64,000 nt of DNA from Burkholderiales bacterium. Its GTDB lineage: Bacteria; Pseudomonadota; Gammaproteobacteria; Burkholderiales; Burkholderiaceae_C. The DNA is taken from the NCBI GenBank assembly GCA_016703325.1, contig JADJCH010000022.1:1-64000 (forward strand), in the 5' to 3' direction. The notes under the pieces are model-generated. The model was not told where the DNA came from. It saw only the letters and a program-made list of their open reading frames with translations, and did no database searches. The position numbers were made by a program, and so were the translations under genes. Shown here in pieces: positions 1 through 8,229 of this stretch; the stretch's first letter is position 1; the number at the start of each line of letters is the position of its first letter.

Positions 1-844
1 GCAGCAGCAACGCTGCGTCGTGCCCGGCGTTGATGTAGTCCATCCGACCTGATGCCGGATCCACGATGGCAACGAATGTGGTGGCAAACATGTTGTCGCG
101 TGCATGCACCGTGGCGACATAGTCGTTGGTGAAGGCCACTGCGCGCTCCAGCCGCTGCGCTGCAGGCTGTCCCGGCGGTGCCTGCTGCAGGCTGATGCGC
201 AGCAGGCTGCGGAACAGGGCCATGTACAACGCTGCCCCCACCCCCTTGTCGCAGACATCGGCCACCGCGAAAGCCAGGAGGCCGTCATCCAGGACCCAGG
301 CATCGAAGAAGTCGCCCCCCACCTGCTTGGCCGGCACACAGGTCGCGGCCATCGGCCAGCCCGGCAGCTGCGGCAACGAGTCCGGCAGAAAGCCCAGCTG
401 GATGCGTTGCGCGATCGCCATCTCGCGCGACATCGATTGCAGCAGCCGGGCATTCAAGTCGGCCACGCGCTTCTTGTTGAGCGACGATTCGATGCGCGCA
501 CGCAGCACCACCGGGTTGAAGGGCTTGGTGATGTAGTCCTCCGCGCCCAGCTCCAGGCAGCGCACCACACTGTCCACGCCATCGATGGCCGTGACCATGA
601 CCACCGGGATCGGCGCGAGACTAGGGTCTGACTTGATCTGCGCCAGGGCCTCGTAGCCGTCCATGTCGGGCATGGTGATGTCCAGCAGCACCAGGTCGAA
701 GCTCGTCGCGCGCAGCCTGACCAGGGCCTCGCGCCCGCTCGCCGCGAAGGCGATCGTGTGACCGAGGCGCTGCACGCGTCGGGCCAGCAGATCGCGGTTG
801 ACCTCCAGGTCATCCACGATCAGCACATGGGCGGGAGAGGTCAT
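1..844 (-). CDS. Response regulator-PP2C phosphatase (RsbU/SpoIIE type), 3' end beyond the window
   Basis: The protein is open at the left window edge, so about 281 residues are visible. Residues 1-125 form a receiver domain with acidic pair D11/D12, phosphoacceptor D55 (LVLLDITMPD) and K107. A linker helix leads to a PP2C-like SpoIIE domain from about residue 150, with metal-binding motifs GGDFFD (D178, D181) and ADVCDKG (D196, D199). In partner-switching pathways such phosphatases dephosphorylate a STAS anti-anti-sigma protein, here plausibly the product of 2614-2958. The ATG overlaps the stop of the upstream patatin gene by 4 bases (ATGA), so the two are translationally coupled. Domain identity is clear; the substrate is inferred from context. 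Confidence 0.9.
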   Translation of the reverse strand, partial: MTSPAHVLIVDDLEVNRDLLARRVQRLGHTIAFAASGREALVRLRATSFDLVLLDITMPDMDGYEALAQIKSDPSLAPIPVVMVTAIDGVDSVVRCLELGAEDYITKPFNPVVLRARIESSLNKKRVADLNARLLQSMSREMAIAQRIQLGFLPDSLPQLPGWPMAATCVPAKQVGGDFFDAWVLDDGLLAFAVADVCDKGVGAALYMALFRSLLRISLQQAPPGQPAAQRLERAVAFTNDYVATVHARDNMFATTFVAIVDPASGRMDYINAGHDAALLL

Positions 845-1719
845 GTCGAGGCCTCGGTCAGGGCCTGCGCTGGGGCGGCCAGGAGCTTGCGCAGGTAGGG
901 CATCTCGCGCTCGGTGGCCAGTTCGCCCTGGCGCACCAGGTGCGGGATCAGGTGCAGGTCCCGCAGGCCCACCTGCTGGCCGAAGTCGGGGATGACGGCG
1001 ATGACTTCGGCGTGGTGGGCCATGCTGTGGAAGGCGAACTGAGCGCGCATCAGGTGGTTGGCCGAGACCGCCAGCACCTGCCTGACCAGGGCCACGCCGG
1101 AATCGATCGCCGGCTGCAGGGGATCTTCAAAGCCCATGGCCAGAATGATGTCGGCGCCTTCTCGCATGGCCACGTCCACCGGCAGGGGGTTGCAGATGCC
1201 ACCGTCCACCAGCAGCCGGCCTTCCACCTCCCAGGGTGGCAGCAGGAGGGGAATGGCCATCGAGGCCCGCATCGCGTCGAGCACCGGACCGCGCGACAAC
1301 ACCACCTGCTCGCCAAGGTGCAGGTCGGCAGCCACGCAGTGCAAGGGAATCTTCAGGTCCTCGAAGCGCACACCCTTCAGGGAAGCCGCCATGTAGGCAT
1401 TGAAGGAGCGGTCCTTCATCAGCCCGAACCTGGGATCGTGCCCGAGCCAGCGCGCAAACACCGCCCGCACGGCCTGGCGGTAGCTGAAGGCACCGAAGCT
1501 GCGCTCCATGCCCACGGTGTAGCGGGCGATGCCCTCGGGGATGTCGGTGCCCCCTGCTGCGATCCAGTAACCCACGGCAGCGCCGCCGCTGCAGGCGACG
1601 ATCATGTCGATTTCGATGCCCTCGCGCCGCAGCACCGACAGTGCACCAAAGGCCGACACGCAGCGCAAGCCGCCTGCGCCGAGCACCATGGCGATCCTGG
1701 GTCGGCCCGGGGAGGTCAT
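841..1719 (-). CDS. Patatin-like phospholipase (second of a tandem pair)
   Basis: 292 residues, patatin-type Ser-Asp lipid acyl hydrolase. A glycine-rich oxyanion loop (LGAGG, residues 13-17) is followed by the nucleophile elbow ACSGG with Ser44, and the catalytic Asp172 lies in VDGGICNPLP. There is no signal peptide and no obvious membrane segment, so it is probably cytoplasmic or peripheral to the membrane. It overlaps both neighbours by 4 bases. It is a paralogue of the 1716-2612 product: both carry the blocks AHHAEVI and RGPV followed by AIRAS or AMRAS. The elbow begins with Ala instead of the usual Gly, a conservative change. The lipid substrate is unknown. Confidence 0.88.
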   Translation of the reverse strand: MTSPGRPRIAMVLGAGGLRCVSAFGALSVLRREGIEIDMIVACSGGAAVGYWIAAGGTDIPEGIARYTVGMERSFGAFSYRQAVRAVFARWLGHDPRFGLMKDRSFNAYMAASLKGVRFEDLKIPLHCVAADLHLGEQVVLSRGPVLDAMRASMAIPLLLPPWEVEGRLLVDGGICNPLPVDVAMREGADIILAMGFEDPLQPAIDSGVALVRQVLAVSANHLMRAQFAFHSMAHHAEVIAVIPDFGQQVGLRDLHLIPHLVRQGELATEREMPYLRKLLAAPAQALTEAST

Positions 1720-2612
1720 TGCACCCTCGCCCCGGCTGCGCCGTCCACGTCCAGCAACCGGCGCAGGTAGTCGATCTGCTCGCGGGCCGCCTGGGCGCCG
1801 GCATCGATGATGTAGGGGACCTTGTCGGTGTCGAACAGACGGATGCGCTTCTTGAACTCCGGGATGATGGTGATGACCTCGGCATGGTGCGCCACGCTGT
1901 TGAAGGCATATCGGGCGCGCAGCAGGTTGTTCGACATGATCGAACTCAGCTGCATCGCGAAACGCCCGGCGCTGCCGATCTGCTCCATCATCGGGCTTTC
2001 GAAACCCACCGCCACGATGACCCGCGCACCATGCTTGATGGCCACGCTGATCGGCAAGGGATCGGAGACATAACCATCCACCAGCAGCTGACCGTCGAGT
2101 TCCACCGGCGCGAAGGCAAAGGGAATGGCCAGGCTGGCGCGGATGGCGGAGGTGACCGGTCCCCGCGAGAGGTCCACCAGCTCGCCGTCCATGAAGTTGG
2201 TGGCAGTGATGTGCAGCGGCACCTGCAGTTCCTCGATGCGCGCGTCACCGAAGGCCTCCTGCAGCCGGTGGTTGATCAGACTGTCATCACGCAGTCCGAA
2301 GCGGCTGGCCTTGAAACCCATCAGCTTCGGTGCCAGGGCGCTCAGCAAGGCCCGGTTGTTGCGTCTGGCCGTGATGTCCTGGGTCCACAGGCGCAGGGTC
2401 ATGTCGCGCGCCGTGGCGTCATCGTGACCCATGGCGATCAAGGTGGCGAACAGCGCGCCGCCGCTGCAGCCCACCACCCGTTCGATGCGGATGCCCGCCT
2501 CGCGCAGCACGCTGGCCACGCCGATGGCCGCAGCACACTTCACGCTGCCCGAGCCGATGACCAGGGAAACGCTGGATTGTGCCGACGTGGACTTGGCGAG
2601 GTTGGTGCCCAT
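1716..2612 (-). CDS. Patatin-like phospholipase (first of a tandem pair)
   Basis: 298 residues. The nucleophile elbow GCSGG holds Ser50, and the Asp of the dyad is D179 in LLVDGYVSDPLPI. The usual DGG/DGA triplet is DGY here, so the residue after DG departs from the family norm. The oxyanion loop reads IGSGSVK rather than GGGxRG, which suggests altered activity compared with its partner. The gene begins 1 base after the STAS gene stop and overlaps the next patatin by 4 bases. Being placed between a STAS protein and a PP2C phosphatase, it may be an effector of that signalling pathway; this is inference. A pseudo-hydrolase acting as a partner of the second patatin is an alternative. Confidence 0.85.
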   Translation of the reverse strand: MGTNLAKSTSAQSSVSLVIGSGSVKCAAAIGVASVLREAGIRIERVVGCSGGALFATLIAMGHDDATARDMTLRLWTQDITARRNNRALLSALAPKLMGFKASRFGLRDDSLINHRLQEAFGDARIEELQVPLHITATNFMDGELVDLSRGPVTSAIRASLAIPFAFAPVELDGQLLVDGYVSDPLPISVAIKHGARVIVAVGFESPMMEQIGSAGRFAMQLSSIMSNNLLRARYAFNSVAHHAEVITIIPEFKKRIRLFDTDKVPYIIDAGAQAAREQIDYLRRLLDVDGAAGARVQ

Positions 2613-2613
2613 C

Positions 2614-2958
2614 TCAGGCTCCTGCCGCGAAGCTGCTCACCGCGCCGGGTACATCGTCGAAGATCTTGATGATGCTGGCAAAGCCCGACAGCGACAGCAC
2701 CCGCAGCACCGAGGGCTGCACCGCCGCCATGCGCAGGTCGCCGCCCAGGCGCCGGCTTTCCTTGAGCGCACCGAGCAGGGAGCGCAGGCCGGCACTGCTG
2801 GTGTAATTCACGGCGCTGAAGTCGCAGACCAGCCGCACGCGGCCGGTGCCCACGTGTTCGACCAAGGCAGCGGTCAGCGTGTCGGCGGTCAGGCTGTCCA
2901 CGCTGCCGGCAATGGCGAGCACGGTCACGTGGTCATGGTGGGTGGTGGCAAGTTCCAT
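2614..2958 (-). CDS. STAS-domain anti-sigma factor antagonist (SpoIIAA/RsbV-like)
   Basis: 114 residues forming a single STAS domain. The conserved strand-loop-helix is at residues 46-60 (DFSAVNYTSSAGLRS), and Ser54 or Ser55 would be the phosphorylation site matched to SpoIIAA Ser58. Such proteins are phosphorylated by an RsbW-type kinase and reactivated by a PP2C phosphatase. Both partners are encoded in this operon (2989-3855 and 1-844), which completes a partner-switching set. The start ATG is preceded by GAAGGAG at good spacing. The residue ahead of the SS pair is Thr, where the Bacillus proteins usually have Asp. Confidence 0.88.
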   Translation of the reverse strand: MELATTHHDHVTVLAIAGSVDSLTADTLTAALVEHVGTGRVRLVCDFSAVNYTSSAGLRSLLGALKESRRLGGDLRMAAVQPSVLRVLSLSGFASIIKIFDDVPGAVSSFAAGA

Positions 2959-2988
2959 GGATTGGCTCCTTCGGGGACGGGATGGGGG

Positions 2989-3855
2989 TCAGGCCAGGCG
3001 CTTGACCAGGGTCAGCCGATTGCCCTCGGCCTGCGAGTGGCGGTAGGACTGGTGGTCGGTGAGCGTCTGCACGAGGTGGATGCCCAGCCCGCCGAGGGGC
3101 CGCTTCTCCCAGGTCAGCGACAGATCGGGCGCAGCCTTGGCCAGAGGGTTGAAGGGCCGACCCTGGTCGGTCAACGTGAGTTCCAGGGCCTGTACCGAAT
3201 CGCCGGGATCCAGGCGGGGACGCATGCGCAGTTCGAGTGTCAACATCCCGGGCTGTCCGGGTGGATAGGCATGCTTGAACACGTTGGCGCAGACCTCGTC
3301 CAGCACCACCTGCAGGTCTTCCTGCACACCGGCAGCCACGCCCGTTTGCATGCAGAAGTGCTCCAGTTCAGTCTTGAAGCCCGGCAGGCTGGCGTGCGTG
3401 GCCGGCAGAGTGAGGCTGACCGACTGTGCTGCCGGTGCCTCCGGCGCCGCAGTGAGGACGGGCCCCTGGGCTTGAACGGCACCCGCCGTGCTCGCCAGCA
3501 GGCTCTCCATCTTGTCCAGCAGTCTTGCGAGATCCACCGGTTTGGTGTCGAAATCGTCACAGCCAGCGGCCAGTGCCTTGGCCCGGTCGTCCGACATCGC
3601 ATGCGCCGTCAACGCGATCACCGGTATCGCGCGGGTGGCCGGGCTGGCCTTGATGCGTCGGGTGGCCTCCCAACCATCGATGCCCGGCAGGCTCAGGTCC
3701 ATCAGGATCAGCTGCGGTCTCTGTGCGCCGGCCATTTCCACGCCTTGCAGGCCGTCCACCGCGATCACCACCTCGTAGCCCTTGCGCAGCAGGCGGCGCG
3801 ACAGCATCTCGCGGTTCATCTCGTTGTCTTCGACGAGCAGGATCCTTGCGGGCAT
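2989..3855 (-). CDS. Response regulator fused to RsbW-like anti-sigma kinase domain
   Basis: 288 residues. Residues 1-120 are a receiver domain (E9/D10, phosphoacceptor D53 in LILMDLSLPG, K105). After an Ala/Pro-rich linker (125-150), residues 155-285 form a GHKL ATPase of the RsbW/SpoIIAB type, with N-box LDEVCANVFKHAY (E187, N191, H195), G1 at D230 and G2 GGLGIHL (255-261). This architecture would let phosphorylation of the receiver control the switch kinase acting on the STAS protein encoded 30 bp downstream. The upstream histidine kinase gene ends 7 bases before its start and is the natural phosphodonor. Domain calls are firm; the pathway order is inferred. Confidence 0.88.
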   Translation of the reverse strand: MPARILLVEDNEMNREMLSRRLLRKGYEVVIAVDGLQGVEMAGAQRPQLILMDLSLPGIDGWEATRRIKASPATRAIPVIALTAHAMSDDRAKALAAGCDDFDTKPVDLARLLDKMESLLASTAGAVQAQGPVLTAAPEAPAAQSVSLTLPATHASLPGFKTELEHFCMQTGVAAGVQEDLQVVLDEVCANVFKHAYPPGQPGMLTLELRMRPRLDPGDSVQALELTLTDQGRPFNPLAKAAPDLSLTWEKRPLGGLGIHLVQTLTDHQSYRHSQAEGNRLTLVKRLA

Positions 3856-3862
3856 ATTGACC

Positions 3863-5335
3863 TCAGCCTCGGGTGGTCTGCGTGTGGGACTGCGTGGCCA
3901 CCCGGGCCGTGAAGCAGCTGCCCTGACCCGGCACGCTGGTCACGGTGACATCGCCGCCCAGGAGCTGACACAGGCGGCGGCTGATCACCAGGCCCAGGCC
4001 CGTGCCGCCGTACTCGCGCGTCGTGCTGCTGTCGGCCTGCACAAAAGCCTGGAAAAGCCGGCCCTGCTGCTCGGGCGTCATGCCGATGCCGGTGTCCTGC
4101 ACGTCGAAGATCAGCTGCTCGGGCTGCCCCGGAGCCTGCTCACGCCGCGCCGTCAGCGTGATCACACCCTGCCGGGTGAACTTGGCCGCGTTGGACAGCA
4201 GGTTCAGCAACACCTGGCGCAGTCGCGTCGGGTCGGAGTCGATCTGACCGATGTCAGGGGGGACCTGCACCACCAGGCGGTTGCCGTTGGGCTCGATCAA
4301 CGGGTGCACGGTGGAGGTGGCGTAGTCCACCAGCTGCTGCACGCTGACGCTGCCGATCTCCAGCTCGATCTTGCCGGCCTCGATCTTGGACAGGTCCAAC
4401 ACACTGTTGATCAACTCCAGCAGGTGTTTGCCGGCGGATTTGATCTTGTCCAGGTCGCTCATCGTGGTGGGCGTGACCCCCTCGTCGGCCAGCTCCTCCT
4501 TGAGCATCTCGCTGTAGCCAATCACGGCATTGAGCGGCGTGCGCAGCTCGTGGCTCATCATGGCCAGGAAGGCCGACTTGGCGGCGTTGGCGGCCACAGC
4601 TTCGTCCCGCGCGGCCTGCAACAGGCGCGTGCTCTCGATGTGGCGGGCGCGCAGTTCGTTGAAGGCGGTGACCAGCCGGCCCAGCTGGTCGCCGGTGTTC
4701 AGCGGGATCGGTACGAAGTCCGCGTCGGACTGCCCGGCGCTGTCCGATACCCTGCCAATCGGCAGGAGAATGGCCCGGTTGAGCGCGTAGGTCAGGATCG
4801 CGATCACGATGCTGGCCGCGAAGGCCGTCGTGATCAGGGTCACCATCATCACCCAGCGGTTGCGCCGATTCTGCTCGGCCAGGCTGTAGACGATGGTGAA
4901 CCGGCCCACGGTCTCGGGCTCGGCCTGTTCGCGCTTCACCTGGATGGGGAAATGGAGCGTGCGCTGCTCCGACGGGTCATCGTCGACCAGTTCGACATCC
5001 TCGAAGTTGAAGGTGAACGGGCTGTTGGCCACCTCCACGCCTTGAGCAAGCTCCTGACTGGACACCCGGACCACGGTAGGGATCAGCATGAGCGACTGCA
5101 TGATGGCCCGGGCCTGGGCGGTGTTGTAGTTCCAGTACTCCTGCGACAGCGCCAGCGCGGTTCGGCGCCCGACTTCCTCGAATTGCTCGGAGGCCATCGT
5201 CAACACGCGCTCAGCTGCAATGCTCTGGCGCACCGCGCCGCCACCGATGGTCAGCAGCAGGGCCGCCGGCACGATGATCAGCAGGTACTTCGTCTGTACC
5301 GAGGCGCCGTACCAGAAGCGGGATAGAAAGGTCAT
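3863..5335 (-). CDS. Membrane sensor histidine kinase
   Basis: 490 residues. TM1 lies at about 17-35, a periplasmic domain of about 120 residues follows, TM2 is at about 161-185, then HAMP (185-235), HisKA with His262 (SHELRTP) and HATPase with N-box around N382, G1 DTGIGM (414-419) and G2 GGTGLGL (443-449). There is no receiver domain on the protein, so phosphotransfer probably goes to the REC-RsbW protein encoded 7 bp downstream. It is strongly similar in its kinase core to the divergent kinase at 6770-8146, indicating a local duplication. The 51-bp gap to the upstream binding-protein gene suggests that the binding protein supplies ligand information to the periplasmic domain. Confidence 0.9.
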   Translation of the reverse strand: MTFLSRFWYGASVQTKYLLIIVPAALLLTIGGGAVRQSIAAERVLTMASEQFEEVGRRTALALSQEYWNYNTAQARAIMQSLMLIPTVVRVSSQELAQGVEVANSPFTFNFEDVELVDDDPSEQRTLHFPIQVKREQAEPETVGRFTIVYSLAEQNRRNRWVMMVTLITTAFAASIVIAILTYALNRAILLPIGRVSDSAGQSDADFVPIPLNTGDQLGRLVTAFNELRARHIESTRLLQAARDEAVAANAAKSAFLAMMSHELRTPLNAVIGYSEMLKEELADEGVTPTTMSDLDKIKSAGKHLLELINSVLDLSKIEAGKIELEIGSVSVQQLVDYATSTVHPLIEPNGNRLVVQVPPDIGQIDSDPTRLRQVLLNLLSNAAKFTRQGVITLTARREQAPGQPEQLIFDVQDTGIGMTPEQQGRLFQAFVQADSSTTREYGGTGLGLVISRRLCQLLGGDVTVTSVPGQGSCFTARVATQSHTQTTRG

Positions 5336-5386
5336 GGTGCTGGCCGTGCGATGGCTGTGACAGGAAGGCGCTGGCCGTCTCGTGGC

Positions 5387-6589
5387 TTACTTGAGCAGCG
5401 TGGTCTGCCACGCCCCACTGCTGTAGCGGTTGACGCTGAAGCGCCCCGTGATGTCACCGGCCGCGTCGAAGTCCACGGGGCCCGACGCACCGTCGTAGTC
5501 GATGCGCGCGCCCTGCCGGATCAGCGCCTTGGCCTTGGCAAACTCGCCGGGGTAGATGACCCTGCCCTGCGGGCCGGCGATGCTGCGCAGGGCCGCCGGG
5601 ATACGGGTTCGGTCGGCGGCGCCTGCAGCCTCGATGGCCAGCGCCATCATGAACGCCGCGTCGTAGGCATGGGCCACGTAGGGCCCATCGGCCTTGATCC
5701 GGGCGGCCACGGCCATGGCCAGCCAGCGCCTGTAGCCTTCGCGCTCGGCGTCGGCAGCGGCCAGCACAAACGTCAGACGCGCCAATTGCTCTGCGCTCAA
5801 GACGGACGCCAGGTCTTTGGACATCAGGCCGTCGGTGCCCACCACGCGCTTCACGGCAGGCTGGGCCAGCACGTCCTTCAGGTACTGCACCCCACCCGAG
5901 CCCGAATAGGCAAACAGCGCCACATCGGCAGCGCCTGCGGCCACGGCTCGTGCTTCGCGCTGGTAGTCGGCCTGCCTGGGTTCGTGCGACTGGTTGACGG
6001 TGACACGGCCGCCCAGGGCCTTGAAGGCATCGGCAAAGACCTGGGCCATACCGGTGTTGTAGGCATCGCTGGCGTGGCTGACGGCCACGCTGCGCATGCC
6101 CATCCCGAAGGCCTGCCTGGCCAGGGCGCTGCCCTTCTGTGCGTCCGACGGTGCAGTCCGGAACACCGTGCCCTGGTCATTCAAGCCTGTGATCAGCGAC
6201 GAGGCCGAGGCCACCGACACCACGGTCACACCCGCCGGAATGGTCACCGAACGGGCCACGCGCATGGTCACCCCGGAGCACACCGGCCCCACCAGGGCCA
6301 CCGCGCCGGACTGGACCAGCCGGCGCACCGCGTCGACGCCTTTGTCGGGGTCGCATCCCGTGTCTGCAAAGTCCAGACGGTAGGTGTCGCCCAGCAAACC
6401 GCCCTGCTGGTTGACCTGCTGTACGGCCAGCTCGGCCCCCTGGCGCATGGCCTGGGCCTGCTCGCCCACCGATCCGCTGAGTGCGAAGGGCGCGCCCACC
6501 GTGATGTCTGCCAATGCGGTCGTGCAGGCCAGCACGAGCGATCCAAGTGCAGACCCGCGCAGCGGCATCTTCAGCGAGGTATGCAGCAT
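5387..6589 (-). CDS. Periplasmic Leu/Ile/Val-type substrate-binding protein
   Basis: 400 residues, type I periplasmic-binding fold (LivJ/branched-chain amino-acid family). A signal peptide occupies residues 1-27 (hydrophobic core SLVLACTTALA, cleavage before DITVG). The family hallmark GAPFALSGSVGEQAQAMRQG follows the mature N-terminus. I place the start at the ATG preceded by GAGGTCACG, because the open frame continues upstream without a coding signature. No ABC permease or ATPase gene is nearby; the next gene is a sensor kinase, so this is more likely the ligand-binding half of a receptor than a transport component. The ligand is unknown. Confidence 0.85.
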   Translation of the reverse strand: MLHTSLKMPLRGSALGSLVLACTTALADITVGAPFALSGSVGEQAQAMRQGAELAVQQVNQQGGLLGDTYRLDFADTGCDPDKGVDAVRRLVQSGAVALVGPVCSGVTMRVARSVTIPAGVTVVSVASASSLITGLNDQGTVFRTAPSDAQKGSALARQAFGMGMRSVAVSHASDAYNTGMAQVFADAFKALGGRVTVNQSHEPRQADYQREARAVAAGAADVALFAYSGSGGVQYLKDVLAQPAVKRVVGTDGLMSKDLASVLSAEQLARLTFVLAAADAEREGYRRWLAMAVAARIKADGPYVAHAYDAAFMMALAIEAAGAADRTRIPAALRSIAGPQGRVIYPGEFAKAKALIRQGARIDYDGASGPVDFDAAGDITGRFSVNRYSSGAWQTTLLK

Positions 6590-6769
6590 CGTGACCTCAT
6601 ATCCCAATCTCATGCGCCGCAGTTTGCAGGCCCGGCGCAGCCACCGCATCGGAGCTTGGTCACAGGTCGCCTGGGAGTTTCCTGCCGGGTCATCCGGGAG
6701 CTCAGTCCCCTCTTGGGTTGGGAGCATTCTCCGGTGCGCGTCCAGCCGCGGCTCTGCACACTCGGGCCC

Positions 6770-8146
6770 ATGGAACCAGGCAGCCCCGAAAGGCCGAAGC
6801 CGCACCCCATCGTCCGCGTCGACTACATGGTGCGACTGGCGGGCATGGCACCGCTGATGGCCGTCTTCTATCTGGTGTTCCAGGCCGCCGGCCGTGACAG
6901 TGCGGTCGTAGTCACCTGTCTGCTGGTGTGGGGCCTGGTGTGGCCGCAGGTGGCACGCTGGGTGGCCGGTCGCAGCCGAGACTCCAAGCAGGCCGAACTG
7001 CGCAACCTTCTGCTCGACACCGGCTTCGTGGGCGCCTGGGTCGCCACCATGCACTTCAGCCTGTGGCCCAGCGTCATGGTGACGATGGCCATCAACCTGG
7101 CGGTCATTGCCGTGGGCGGCCTGCGCCTGTTGCTGCGCGGCTATGTTGGCTTTGCAGCGGGCATGGCCGCTGGCGTGTGGGCCAGCGGGTTCGCAGTCAA
7201 GCTCGATACGCCGCTGTGGCCCATGGTGGCCAGCGTGGTCGGCATCTTCCTCACCACCTCCGTCTGGGCCTTTCAGTCGCACGTTCAAAGCCGGCGCTTC
7301 GTGCACAACCGCAGACTGCTGAAGGACCGGAACCGGCAGATCGAAGAAAAGAGTGCCCAACTGGAATTGGCCAAGGAACAGGCCGACGCCGCCAACCGCG
7401 CCAAGAGCCTGTTCCTGGCCAACATGAGCCACGAGTTGCGCACGCCGCTGAACGCCATCATCGGCTACAGCGAGCTGCTGCTGGAAGACGCTCAGGATGC
7501 CGGCAACCCTGCCACCAGCGCCGACCTGAACAAGATCATCGGTGCGGGCAAACACCTGCTGGGCCTGATCAACGACGTGCTGGACCTCTCCAAGATCGAA
7601 GCCGGCAAGATGGAGCTGCACTGGGAGGATGTCGCCCTGGGTCCCCTGCTGGTCCAGGTGATGAGCAGCTTGCAGACGCTGGCCGCACAGAAGGGCAACC
7701 GCTTGCTGTTGCAGGACGAAGCCTCCAGCCATTTGCACCACCTGCGCACCGACTCCACCCGGCTGCGCCAGATGCTGTTCAACCTGCTCGGCAACGCGGC
7801 CAAGTTCACCGAGCAAGGCGAAATCCACCTGCGCGTGCACCGCGACACTCAAGAAGCGCGTGAGTGGGTGGTCTTCGAAGTGGCCGACACCGGCATCGGC
7901 ATGTCGCCCGAGCAGCAGGCCAGGCTGTTCCAACCCTTCAGCCAGGCCGATGAGTCCACCACACGCAGGTTCGGCGGTACGGGCCTGGGCCTGGCGCTGA
8001 CGCGCCACATCGTCGGATTGCTGGGCGGCGAGGTCTGCCTGCGCAGCGCACTCGGTCAGGGCACGACGTTCACGCTGCGAATGCCGGTGGCCCAAGGGGA
8101 GAGCCGGGCGCCGGCAGAGGTCGCGGCAGCAGGCACGGCCCCATGA
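6770..8146 (+). CDS. MASE2-domain sensor histidine kinase
   Basis: 458 residues, divergent from the 6589-1 operon across 180 bp. Residues 15-175 contain about five hydrophobic helices with MASE2 character (VRLAGMAPLMAVFYLVF at the start). A coiled linker (180-210) leads to HisKA with His221 (SHELRTPLNA) and a HATPase domain (N342, G1 DTGIGM 373-378, G2 GGTGLGL 402-408). There is no receiver, so it is a simple kinase without an adjacent partner on its own strand. Its kinase core matches the 3863-5335 kinase block for block (LDLSKIEAGK, QQ.RLFQ.F.QAD.STTR). The start ATG follows the GC-rich divergent region. No strong Shine-Dalgarno was seen, so the start is moderately sure. Confidence 0.87.
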   Translation: MEPGSPERPKPHPIVRVDYMVRLAGMAPLMAVFYLVFQAAGRDSAVVVTCLLVWGLVWPQVARWVAGRSRDSKQAELRNLLLDTGFVGAWVATMHFSLWPSVMVTMAINLAVIAVGGLRLLLRGYVGFAAGMAAGVWASGFAVKLDTPLWPMVASVVGIFLTTSVWAFQSHVQSRRFVHNRRLLKDRNRQIEEKSAQLELAKEQADAANRAKSLFLANMSHELRTPLNAIIGYSELLLEDAQDAGNPATSADLNKIIGAGKHLLGLINDVLDLSKIEAGKMELHWEDVALGPLLVQVMSSLQTLAAQKGNRLLLQDEASSHLHHLRTDSTRLRQMLFNLLGNAAKFTEQGEIHLRVHRDTQEAREWVVFEVADTGIGMSPEQQARLFQPFSQADESTTRRFGGTGLGLALTRHIVGLLGGEVCLRSALGQGTTFTLRMPVAQGESRAPAEVAAAGTAP

Positions 8147-8229
8147 AGCCGGCGACCGTCAGACGTGGGCCTCGCGCGACCACGCTCGTCGGCCCGTCGG
8201 ACGGCCATCGACACCGGATCCAGGGGCAA

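Noticed and set aside
6600..8095. Extension of the minus-strand binding-protein frame over the sensor kinase gene
   Set aside because: The first 500 or so residues have no family signature and lie opposite a clear kinase. The signal peptide and ribosome-binding site place the true start at 6589.
8147..8229. A bidirectional terminator between the convergent kinase and regulator genes
   Set aside because: The GGGCC/GGCCC pairing is weak and there is no U-tract on either strand.
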